From Emiliania huxleyi CCMP1516 (taxonomy: Eukaryota; Haptophyta; Isochrysidales; Noelaerhabdaceae), in contig NW_005200722.1 in the NCBI RefSeq assembly GCF_000372725.1, positions 1-25,375 of the forward strand: 25,375 nucleotides of DNA, given 5' to 3'. This document shows, in pieces, positions 1-8,446 of this stretch. A program made the position numbers and the translations under genes. Numbering within the stretch: the stretch's first letter is position 1; every line of letters begins with the position of its first letter. A model generated the notes under the pieces. It saw nothing but the letters and a program-made list of their open reading frames with translations. It ran no database searches and was not told where the DNA came from.

Positions 1-1052
1 AGCTTGACCGCAGAAGCATCAAGAAGCGGATACTCCAGCTCGACTGTGCCGGCAACGCTGCCTCCTCACGCCGGCCGGCTGCCAGCAGCCGTCGCGGCCC
101 GTGGCGTGCACCAGAGAGGGAGAGAGAGTCCGCGTGGCTCAGGCCGGCCAGAAGGTGTGTGGCGACGGCACCGTGGCAGGAGTGCGGAGAAGAGCTTGCC
201 GAACGCGAGCAGCGGAAGGCCGAAGTGTGCCAGCGCAAGAGCCTCGCGAACGGGTGCAGAAGGAGCTCGCCGTGACACGATGCCGGGCGGTGGTGGTGCT
301 CTGGCGGCTGTGCACAGTGGGAAACGTCAGGCTGCAACAGGGCAGCACGATGGTCGTGCCCCGCTGCAGCCTGGCCTGACATGCACAGGGCGAACAGAGA
401 CGGGACTATCGCCTGGCGCTCGTCTGGGCAAATTTTGACCGCCGCCCGGCTCGCAACGAGCACGCAGCGACAAAATGATGACCGTGTCGAAGTTGAGGCT
501 GGTCGAGAGGAAGAGGCTGCCGTGCGAGCCGGCAACTGGCTGGCTCGGCGTGGACAGCCGGCGGCGACTTTTTGCCGAAGAGCGTGCCTGCCGAAGAGCG
601 AGTCTGACTCAAAGTGCACGGAGTGGGCGCCGCCGACCGTCGGGAGGAGTCCGATGGGTGCCAGGACGATCCAGAGAGCGATGAAGGCGCAAATTGCGCC
701 GCCGAAACCGGCGGTAGAGGCCAGGCCGTGCGCGTGGGCCGGTCGGGCCACGTCCCGGGGCGAGCGATCGAGGGCCGCGGGGATCGCCCCGTCGGCCGAG
801 CGGTGCGAACGGCCGGTCGCCCGCTTCGGGTTGGACCCGCCGGGCGGTCCGGCGGCGGATTGCATGGCCGGGCGGGCCTCCGGGAGGCAGGCGGGGCCGT
901 GACAGGGGCAGGGCAGAAATTCCATTCGGAGAGCGTGTAGCGCGACCCCTCTGCTACTTTCAATGATAGGGACGAATGTATGGTTGTACCTACTTATAGC
1001 TTACTGGGAGAAAAGAGAGAGGGGGGTTGTGTTCTCTAGGCCCCTAAGGGCC
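1..1052. other. Left-edge region, no recognisable gene
   Basis: Overlapping Arg/Ala/Pro-rich open frames exist on both strands. None shows a known motif or a normal-looking composition; they look like by-products of high GC. Near 1038-1053 there is a small palindromic run (AGGCCCCTAAGGGCCC) just past the stop of the next minus-strand ORF. I see no RNA gene here. Confidence 0.5.
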
Positions 1053-2207
1053 CTACGCGCGGCGTGAGAGCTCGGAAGCGAGCTTTGCACGGCGATCGAG
1101 GATGGCACGGTTCACCCCCTTCACCGAAGCGATGGAGATGCGTTCCGCGTGGTGTGACACAAATGAGAGGCGGGAGTGGGGAGGGTACGCGGTGCGGTCA
1201 ACGCCCGAGCGTTGAGCCTTGCGCGCAAGGCGGTTGATCTTTGCAACTGCTGGCGGCGAGAAGCCGCCGCCGAATGTCTCGTGGAGAAGCAGGTTGAACT
1301 TGTTGCGTTTGGTGAAGATCCCATCATGGTAGTGGCCACGCTGTGACTTGACGTAGCCTTGGCCGGTGGTGTGGTCGAACGCCCGTTGACCACGGAACCC
1401 GCGTTGCTTGCAGCCCATGTTTGCAAGGCGGGCGCGCTCTTCGGTGTTGCCGAAGGCGAACTTGTCTCCAACGGAGCCGGGGTTGCCTCCGGTGTCGGCG
1501 CGGCCGACCCCAACGGGCAAGCCACCCCGGAGGGGGGTCCAAAGTTTGACCTCACTGATCTCGTCTTTGCCCCCGGGAGCCTCGCCCGGTTCAGCCAGGT
1601 CGGTCTTGTAGCCCTCGTTGAACTGTTTGGTGAGTTCTGGTTTTTCGGCATCTCCCATAACGGGCCGGGAGACGGAGACGGCGTGGACACAATCGTACCA
1701 GGCGCGAAGTACGCCGTCGTGTGGGCGCCGCCGGGCGGCGTTGTTGAGGAACCAGTCGCCATGGTAGTCCTTTGCACCACCGACTGTGTCCCCAAGCTCG
1801 AGTGCCCGCGTGACAGTCGAGCGGCACTGCGAGAGGTGAAGGCCGTTTCGGCGCTGAAGCTCGCCGATGAATATGTCGTCTGGAATGCATGTGGCATTGC
1901 TGCCGTCGAGTTTTGTGTCGAGCCACCGCCCCGCGTAAGGCTGCGCAGTTGAGACGTAGCGGATGGACTCGCGTAGACGTATTTTGGTGTCGCCTGGCTG
2001 CCAGTTGGCTGCCGTGTAGTCGTCGAGGGCGCGCCACTCCTTCTGCAGATCGAACCAGTTCCAGATAGTCTCGATGGCAGCAGCTCTCTCTACATGTACG
2101 GGGCACTCACAGCAACACTGTGAGATACAAAGAGACGGAGGAGCAACGAGCGCCCTGGCGTGAGCCGAAGACACTCCGAAGACACTCCCTCCGTAGACAC
2201 TGATCAC
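1053..2207 (-). CDS. Uncharacterised ORF without N-terminal ATG (possible exon or mobile-element remnant)
   Basis: The minus-strand frame is open for 384 codons and stops at 1053-1055. The composition from about residue 40 onward is protein-like, with well-spaced aromatic and charged residues. The first in-frame ATG is only at residue 184; the frame opens with GTG, and residues ~11-29 are encoded by one copy of a 55-bp repeat, so the true coding part probably starts near residue 35-45 through splicing or is 5'-truncated. The conserved-looking C-terminal block is residues 264-382: a Gly/His-rich stretch with FDHTTGQGYV (277-286), NLLLHETFGGGFSPP (305-319) and SFVSHHAERIS (348-358). I do not recognise a named domain. 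Its position among dispersed repeats suggests a multicopy or mobile-element-associated family, which is inference. It could also be a pseudogene. Confidence 0.55.
   Translation of the reverse strand: MISVYGGSVFGVSSAHARALVAPPSLCISQCCCECPVHVERAAAIETIWNWFDLQKEWRALDDYTAANWQPGDTKIRLRESIRYVSTAQPYAGRWLDTKLDGSNATCIPDDIFIGELQRRNGLHLSQCRSTVTRALELGDTVGGAKDYHGDWFLNNAARRRPHDGVLRAWYDCVHAVSVSRPVMGDAEKPELTKQFNEGYKTDLAEPGEAPGGKDEISEVKLWTPLRGGLPVGVGRADTGGNPGSVGDKFAFGNTEERARLANMGCKQRGFRGQRAFDHTTGQGYVKSQRGHYHDGIFTKRNKFNLLLHETFGGGFSPPAVAKINRLARKAQRSGVDRTAYPPHSRLSFVSHHAERISIASVKGVNRAILDRRAKLASELSRRA
2123..2177 (+). repeat. 55-bp direct repeat, copy A
   Basis: Identical over 55 bp to 2514-2568. The pair brackets the first 262-bp repeat copy. 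Copy A is followed by a partial internal tandem (GAAGACACTCC repeated). On the minus strand both copies read as the same peptide in two neighbouring open frames. Confidence 0.9.
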
Positions 2208-2227
2208 ACACGGGTGGGACAGGGTGG

Positions 2228-2489
2228 GTCACAACAACGAGGCACGAGAGCGTGCACGACAGAGCGACGGCGCAGCGTACCGCCGTCCAGCTAAAAAGCG
2301 GCGGCCGACGGTTGCTGCGCAAAGTGATCAGTTCTAAAATAGGTGCCGGGGCCCAACGGATAGATGAATCCGGGGCACCCTCCGCTCGAATCCCTGGCCG
2401 GGGGTTCGAGGTGGCCCCCACCCTGGGGCCTCCCATCAAAGGGACTGCGGCAGAAGACGCCCAATCTTGCACAAGTGCAAGAACCATAC
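2228..2489 (+). repeat. 262-bp dispersed repeat, copy 1
   Basis: Matches 4840-5101 at 261 of 262 positions (C at 2281, T at 4893), with no indels and sharp boundaries. The flanks share nothing. A perfect hairpin sits close to the right end: arms 2465-2472 and 2475-2482 (TCTTGCAC/GTGCAAGA) with a 2-nt loop. A GGTTCGA heptamer resembling a tRNA B-box core lies near 2403, but I see no convincing A box. On the minus strand the repeat begins GTATGG, a plausible 5' splice site, and it ends in TGAC rather than AG. The size and near-identity suggest a recently active non-autonomous element (MITE, SINE or introner-like); no target-site duplication or terminal inverted repeat is visible. Confidence 0.85.
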
Positions 2490-2513
2490 GTCTTCTGATA
2501 AATGCAGTATGGA

Positions 2514-2568
2514 AGATACAAAGAGACGGAGGAGCAACGAGCGCCCTGGCGTGAGCCGAAGACACTCC
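2514..2568 (+). repeat. 55-bp direct repeat, copy B
   Basis: Exact copy of 2123-2177, lying 24 bp beyond the right end of the first 262-bp repeat copy. The first 30-bp repeat copy follows about 30 bp downstream. Confidence 0.9.
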
Positions 2569-2596
2569 CAACTGCGCTCCGTCACCGGTGTCGCGG

Positions 2597-2629
2597 TCTC
2601 CCCCACTGAGGACGATCTGCGGGGGGGAG
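2597..2629 (+). repeat. ~30-bp repeat family, copy 1
   Basis: Core ACTGAGGACGATCTGCGGG, flanked by C-run and G-run arms (CTCCCC...GGGGAG) that can pair. Three further copies lie at 3133-3162, 3199-3230 and 3241-3272. Confidence 0.8.
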
Positions 2630-3025
2630 TCGCGCCGCCGGCATGTATCTGTGCAACTGTGTTTTTGCCTTGTCCCGTTTGATGGAGCAAAGTCACGGGC
2701 CGCCCGCGCTTGAAGGCGGTCGCGCCAGGCGCGGGCGGCACTAGTTGCCGGCGATCCGCTTGGGCAGCGCCCACGCTTGCCTCTGGCTAGGTCTCCATAG
2801 GTCGCGCGGCCCGAATGCTCGAATTGAACGTCTCGCAAGCTGGCGTCGCTCGCGTAGCTGTGGCAGGGCGATCCTCCCTCCGGATGAGGGAGATCTCTAG
2901 CCTCCTAACGAGGTTGCCCTCCGGCTGGCTGTTGCCGACAGCAGTTAACACCTCCGCAGTTGCGTCGGTCGCGCCACAGGTAGAGACGTTGAGCTCGACA
3001 AAGTCTTGGTAGTTGTTTCGGGCCA

Positions 3026-4790
3026 TCAGTCCGACAGGAGAGGGCCAGCGGTCGCCTCCTTGAGCTGCCCATGCCTTCGCCGGTTTGGAGTATCATCGCC
3101 GCCACCACCATGTGCGCCCAGGAAAAGGAGGGCTCCCCACTGAGGACGGTCTGCGGGGGGAGCCGAGTCGCTAGGAACGACCTCCTGATGGGATCGCCCC
3201 TCCTCGCTGAGGACGATCTGCGGGAGGAAGGGCCCCACCTCTCCCCACTGAGGACGGTCTGCGGGGGAAGAGGTCCTGGATCGAACAAACCTTGCCTCCG
3301 CCCAGGACGGCTGACAAGGACGGCGACCACCGCATGGAGGTGTCCATTGATCCACTCGGGGGCTGGTCCCACGCCCGAAGCCGCCGGCGAGGAGGGGCGT
3401 CCGAGCGAGCTCCTCGTAGGCCCGCTCCTGGAGGTCGGGGTCGGCACCGGAGACCTTGGAGTAGAGGGCAACAAGGAGGGTGGTTGCGGTTGCAAGCCCA
3501 GGAAGCCCGTCGACGAGGCGCATGATCTCCTCGCGGGGCCGCTCGCCGACGACGATCTTGTCGAGGAGGACCTGGTAGACGGCGTTGTTGATCGCAGCGA
3601 GGGCGCGCTTGTCCACGTGCGAGACGGAGACGAACCGGTTGAGCTCGGTGTCGTCCACAAGGGTGCGGGTGACGGTGGTAGCGGGGCCCCCAAACTGCTG
3701 GGGCAACTTGATCTTGTCGGCGAAGGCGAGCTCAACGTACTCGGACATGCTCGTGCGACGCTCCGGGGCGTCCGACTGCTGGTACAGCTTGATCAGCGCG
3801 TCGGTGTCGCTCGCGATGACCTTGCTTGAGAGGGGTTCGATGTAAACGGTGCCCCCTGATGCGATGAGAATGAAGATGCCGGTCCGCGTCCTCTGGTCGC
3901 TGGAGGTGCTGACCTTGAGGAGGGTGCCGGCATAGGCGAGCGTGCCGGCGCCCGCCTCGATGTTGTTGCGCTTGAGCCACTTTGCGGCTTCTTCAGAAGC
4001 GGCTTTTGCGATGACTGCGACATCTTTGGCGGGGACCTCCCCGAGGCTCCCCGCCAGCGAGTCGCCGGCCATATCTGGGATAGCGTGAAGGGACTCCCCC
4101 AAAGTGCTGGTCGTGACCAGTTGACGCTGCCACGTCCGGCCGTGCCCCGCGGGGGCGCGGTCGGCACCAGAAGGGGGTTGATACGTTCTCTAGAGACGAC
4201 GTCGTCGTGGACGGCCGCAATCACAGTGGACGGACACGACAAGACGAGTGTGAAAGCACGGAGGCAACAAAACACACTAGGGTTCGGGAGAAGGCTAGGG
4301 TTAGGGAGAGAGTGCCTGACGGGCTTCGGCCCGACGAATCGCCCCACTGCAGATAGAGCTCGGGCACCGGGATTTGGCGGGAGTGCAGAGCCTGGATGCA
4401 CACCGTACGGAACGCATCCTCATCCACGTGCACCGTGCTGAAAACGCCGAGGTCGGACAAGGCGCCGAGGATGCGGCGCCAAGCCGCGGCCAATACGGCC
4501 AGCCGCAAGACGCTGAGCCTGTCAAAGTGGGTGGCCACAGCGGGCTCGGGCTCACTGAAGGGGAGCAGCGCACTGATGGCGACCCACTGCGGAATCTGGA
4601 CCCACGACGGTTGCATCCCCGGAGGAGGAGGGGGCAGCTGGAGGAAGGCCGGATTGCCCACCACAGACCACGGAATGAAGCGCAGGGTAGAGCCCACCAC
4701 TGTTGAGTCGACGGGTATCACCAGTGGCTTTGCGGGATCGGGGTGCTGCTCGGCCGGAATGCTGAGCTCGGCGGCAGTGAGGTCTGGCAT
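3026..4790 (-). CDS. Uncharacterised two-exon protein
   Basis: Exon 1 starts at an ATG at 4788-4790 and runs to about 4336. Exon 2 runs from about 4106 to a stop at 3026-3028. A consistent join uses donor GATTC|GTCGGG and acceptor GACCAG|CACT (intron 4107-4335, 229 nt, phase 2), giving 511 residues; a second acceptor near 4130 is possible. Exon 1 has a Pro-rich loop around residues 51-58 (LQLPPPPPG). Exon 2 is helical, soluble and Ala/Leu-rich, up to about PLLAGGFGRG, encoded near 3370-3400. Beyond that the frame passes through the ~30-bp repeats, so the last ~120 residues may not be real protein or may follow another intron. No signal peptide, TM segment or named domain was recognised. One 262-bp repeat copy lies 49 bp upstream of the ATG. 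Confidence 0.55.
3133..3272 (+). repeat. ~30-bp repeat family, copies 2-4 (clustered)
   Basis: Three copies, at 3133-3162, 3199-3230 and 3241-3272, share the core CTGAGGACGRTCTGCGGG. The spacing is irregular (about 66 and 42 bp between starts), so this is a dispersed cluster rather than a strict tandem array. Each copy has a C-rich left arm and a complementary G-rich right arm. All three fall inside the 3' part of the minus-strand ORF of the next gene, where they would encode Pro-Gln-Trp or Pro-Gln-Thr-Val-Leu-Ser type peptides. Real coding may therefore end before this cluster. Confidence 0.8.
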
Positions 4791-4839
4791 CGCAGCGCCG
4801 GTCGTCTCGTCGAGGGCTACCTCTCGACTCTACTCCCGT

Positions 4840-5101
4840 GTCACAACAACGAGGCACGAGAGCGTGCACGACAGAGCGACGGCGCAGCGTACTGCCGTCC
4901 AGCTAAAAAGCGGCGGCCGACGGTTGCTGCGCAAAGTGATCAGTTCTAAAATAGGTGCCGGGGCCCAACGGATAGATGAATCCGGGGCACCCTCCGCTCG
5001 AATCCCTGGCCGGGGGTTCGAGGTGGCCCCCACCCTGGGGCCTCCCATCAAAGGGACTGCGGCAGAAGACGCCCAATCTTGCACAAGTGCAAGAACCATA
5101 C
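4840..5101 (+). repeat. 262-bp dispersed repeat, copy 2
   Basis: Same element as 2228-2489, in the same orientation, with a single substitution at 4893. Its hairpin is at 5077-5094. It lies just upstream of the ATG at 4790 of the minus-strand gene, so it is in that gene's 5' leader, promoter or a 5' intron. On the minus strand the copy starts with GT, and an AG (GGGAGTAG) occurs about ten bases past its end, so excision as an intron is possible but not shown. Confidence 0.85.
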
Positions 5102-5670
5102 AGCCCCAAGCAAAGCCGCCCTGCAGCTCGTTGGCAGTCCTCGTTTTCGACTTTGGCCGCCCCGCGTCGGCCAGGTGCGTGGTCCCCGACCCTAAACTCT
5201 TCGCCGGCCCCGCCAGCTCGACCGACTCGACCGCCAACCGGCTGGGTTTGACCGGCGGCGCGACGCGTGGCCTGTGCTGCGGCCATCTCGGACGTTCAAG
5301 CGGCGCCAGCCAGCGGCTCGGCCGCGCATCCTTCACACACGCCGCCACGACCGGGATGAGCGGCCCCGATGTCGAGCCATGGTGTGAGCTGCATGTGCGG
5401 GGCGGCTGTGGCCACAGCAGGTCCACCAGACGGGCATCAAAGCTTGCCGTCGGCGTGCTGTCGTGGGGGTGCACGACACGCACTGAAAGGAGCCGAGAGG
5501 AGCAGCAGCTGTGGGGCTTCCACGGCTCCCAAAGGGCGGTCCATGACTGCTCTGAGCAGGGCTGTGCTTTGGTGGGGCTGTGTTTGAGCATGTGTGAAGT
5601 GCGAGTGCCGGCGGCGTCTGTGATCTGTAATGGGCGTGTGAGGGCCCGTGTGTGGGTAGTTGTGAGCCCG
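5102..5670. other. Unassigned region before the tandem array
   Basis: Open frames on both strands cover this stretch and continue into the 262-bp repeat; none has a recognisable motif. It could contain an upstream exon of the minus-strand gene at 3026-4790, but I cannot place splice sites. From about 5600 the sequence becomes a GTG-rich run (tgtgtgggtagttgtgagcc) that leads into the array. Confidence 0.4.
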
Positions 5671-7142
5671 TGTGAGCTTGCAGACCCGAGATAAGTGCGG
5701 TTCGGGGCGGCTCAGGCTTGCTACTGATGGGACTGAGCCAGGAGAGCGGCAGGGAAGGCGAGGTGGTGAGCTGAGAGGCTGGAGAGTCCGCGTGTGACCT
5801 TGTCGCGATGCGAGTGCCAAAAAGCGTTGTTTGCGGCTATTGCTCAAAACTTCGGGAGATAAGGCCTACATATTATGACTGCATGCATCCGTTCGGTGCA
5901 TGAGGGCTGCGGGACGAGACATATCACGGTCGATGGCGCCGATGATGACTTCCGGAATGCCCTCGCAATCGCCTCGGATGGGGTCCACCGGGGACAATCT
6001 GGAGCCCTCTCCGTGGCATCACCAGCCAGTGTGAGCTTGCAGACCCGAGATAAGTGCGGTTCGGGGCGGCTCAGACCTGCTACTGATAGGACTGAGCCAG
6101 GAGAGCGGCAGGGAAGGCGAGGTGGTGAGCTGAGAGGCTGGAGAGTCCGCGTGTGACCTTGTCGCGATGCGAGTGCCAAAAAGCGTTGTTTGCGGCTATT
6201 GCTCAAAACCTCGGGAGATAAGGCCTACATATTATGACTGCATGCATCCGTTCGGTGCATGAGGGCTGCGGGACGAGACATATCACGGTCGATGGCGCCG
6301 ATGATGACCTCCGGAATGCCCTCGCAATCGCCTCGGATGGGGTCCACCGGAGACAATCTGGAGCCCTCTCCGTGGCATCTCGAGCCGGTGTGAGCTTGCA
6401 GACCCGAGATAAGTGCGGTTCGGGGCGGCTCAGACCTGCTACTGATAGGACTGAGCCAGGAGAGCGGCAGGGAAGGCGAGGTGGTGAGCTGAGAGGCTGG
6501 AGAGTCCGCGTGTGACCTTGTCGCGATGCGAGTGCCAAAAAGCGTTGTTTGCGGCTATTGCTCAAAACTTCGGGAGATAAGGCCTACATATTATGACTGC
6601 ATGCATCCGTTCGGTGCATGAGGGCTGCGGGACGAGACATATCACGGTCGATGGCGCCGATGATGACCTCCGGAATGCCCTCGCAATCGCCTCGGATGGG
6701 GTCCACCGGAGACAATCTGGAGCCCTCTCCGTGGCATCACCAGCCAGTGTGAGCTTGTAGACCCGAGATAAGTGCGGTTCGGGGCGGCTCAGACCTGCTA
6801 CTGATAGGACTGAGCCAGGAGAGCGGCAGGGAAGGCGAGGTGGTGAGCTGAGAGGCTGGAGAGTCCGCGTGTGACCTTGTCGCGATGCGAGTGCCAAAAA
6901 GCGTTGTTTGCGGCTATTGCTCAAAACTTCGGGAGATAAGGCCTACATATTATGACTGCATGCATCCGTTCGGTGCATGAGGGCTGCGGGACGAGACATA
7001 TCACGGTCGATGGCGCCGATGATGACCTCCGGAATGCCCTCGCAATCGCCTCGGATGGGGTCCACCGGAGACAATCTGGAGCCCTCTCCGTGGCATCACG
7101 AGCCGGTGTGAGCTTGCAGACCCGAGATAAGTGAGGTTCGGG
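5671..7142 (+). repeat. 359-bp tandem repeat array, 4.1 copies
   Basis: Full units start at 5671, 6030, 6389 and 6748. A 36-bp partial fifth unit starts at 7107 and fades after 7142. The period is exactly 359 bp with no indels and only scattered substitutions. Unit ends alternate: units 1 and 3 end CACCAGCCAG; units 2 and 4 end CGAGCCGG. Each unit has an open frame of 120 codons on the minus strand and one of up to 93 codons on the plus strand. These simply repeat with the unit and look non-protein-like. Each unit also carries an 11-bp-stem hairpin. It may be a satellite or a tandemly repeated non-coding RNA gene. Confidence 0.95.
5709..5739. other. Conserved hairpin in each 359-bp unit (unit 1 shown)
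   Basis: The arms are 5709-5719 (GGCTCAGGCTT) and 5729-5739 (GGGACTGAGCC) around the loop GCTACTGAT. Ten of eleven positions pair, counting two G-U pairs. In units 2-4 (for example 6068-6078 with 6088-6098) the same positions read GGCTCAGACCT and AGGACTGAGCC: both G-U pairs become Watson-Crick pairs and the internal mismatch stays a mismatch. Confidence 0.7.
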
Positions 7143-7859
7143 AGCCCCCTCATTGTTTATTTACTGGTCCGTCGATGATGTGCATCAATGTCCATCCGAT
7201 TCATTCATCGCGGGTGGGCTGGCCAGTGCGTGGTTTCTCTAGTTCGGCGTGGGCGGTCTGGCTCTGGGGCCCCGCCCCCGGCGAGGGCGTGCGGGCGTGG
7301 CCATGGGCGACGCACCGGCCCCGCAGCGCCCGCACCGGCGACGGCGTCCCGCATGGGACCACTCATCGCATCTCTCATGTTTTGAATTTTTTTGTGTTTT
7401 TTTTTGACACACCTTGATCCTTGTGACATCGCTTGTGCTGGGAACGATGATTACAATAGAGGAGCTGTGAGCGCTCGAAACCTAACTGACATGCAACAAG
7501 ACAACACGTCGAATAGAGAGATTACACGGCAGAGGACACTGGTCAGTGCACAGTGGGTCACGGCAGCGGGTAACAGACTATAGATACAGTGCATGCGAGT
7601 TGCGACAAGAAAGACTGCATGGGAATACATTCCACGTGGGGAGCGGCACGTTGGTGGAGACACTCGGCGAGAAGCGTACAAAAGACGGGGCCACGCGGGA
7701 GCGTGAGCTGTACAAGGCGGCGGCCGCGCAAGGGCTACATGGCGACGGGTAGGGTAGGGCCGGCACGGCGCTCTAGGAGAGCTCCAGGGGGCGCTCCGAT
7801 ATGCTGTACACGCGCACGCGCCGCCGCCGCTCGAGGGAGGCGAGACCAGCAGCTGCCCG
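7143..7859. other. Intergenic, no gene seen
   Basis: Lower-GC sequence with T-runs at 7387-7406. No coding signal is convincing; the short frames have no motifs. The zinc-finger gene terminates on the minus strand at 7860, so the right part probably holds its 3' UTR. Confidence 0.5.
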
Positions 7860-8406
7860 CTAGACGGAGAGGAGGGCGCCGAGCACGTCAAAGGGGCTCG
7901 ACGGCCGCGAGGTGCCGATCTCGACGCGCAACGTGCCGATCTCGACGCCCGAGATTGCGCCGCACGCGTCGCGGAGCTGCAGCAAGCCGCCGCATGCCCC
8001 CCCGCCGCATGCCCCCCCGCCGCCCAGCCTCCCGCCGCCCGGCCTCTCGCCGCCCAGCCCTCCTCCGTACGACTCGGCCAGCAGCGCCGCGAGCGACTCG
8101 TGCGGGCGAGGGTTGGGCGACAGCCCGCGCCCCGGCGCCGCCTCGCCGCCCTCCTCGCCCAGAGGCGGGAGGGAGTCGTACGACGCGTGCAACGCGAAGG
8201 CGACGCCGCCGTCGCACCCGCCCAGCGCGGGGGCGGGGGGGAAAGCGAGACGGGGGGGGGGGGGGAGCCAGGGGGGTGCGTGGGGAGGGGGACGGGGGGG
8301 GGGGGGGGGGAGGGGGGGGGGGGTGCAGGTGGGGCGGGTGGGGGGGGGGGGGGGGGGGGACGGGGCCGGGGGGGGGGGTGGGGGGGGGGGGGGGGGGGGG
8401 GGGGAT

Positions 8407-8446
<40 letters not shown>

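Noticed and set aside
2395..2415. tRNA gene or tRNA-derived SINE head (GGTTCGA)
   Set aside because: No cloverleaf, no acceptor stem and no convincing A box at the right distance; kept only as a remark on the repeat.
4278..4312. Telomere-like words (CTAGGGTT, TTAGGG)
   Set aside because: Only two or three degenerate units inside a probable intron; no array, so not an interstitial telomere.
4830..5591. Minus-strand ORF upstream of the two-exon gene
   Set aside because: Half of it is the 262-bp repeat, read in the same frame as at the other copy; the rest has no motif. It may hide an exon but cannot be supported.
4396..5694. 432-codon plus-strand ORF
   Set aside because: It crosses exon 1 of the minus-strand gene and the 262-bp repeat, and has no domain; most likely open by GC bias.
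5671..7142. CRISPR array or spliced-leader/5S rRNA cluster
   Set aside because: The 359-bp units are entirely repetitive with no spacers, and I see no 5S or spliced-leader sequence in the unit.
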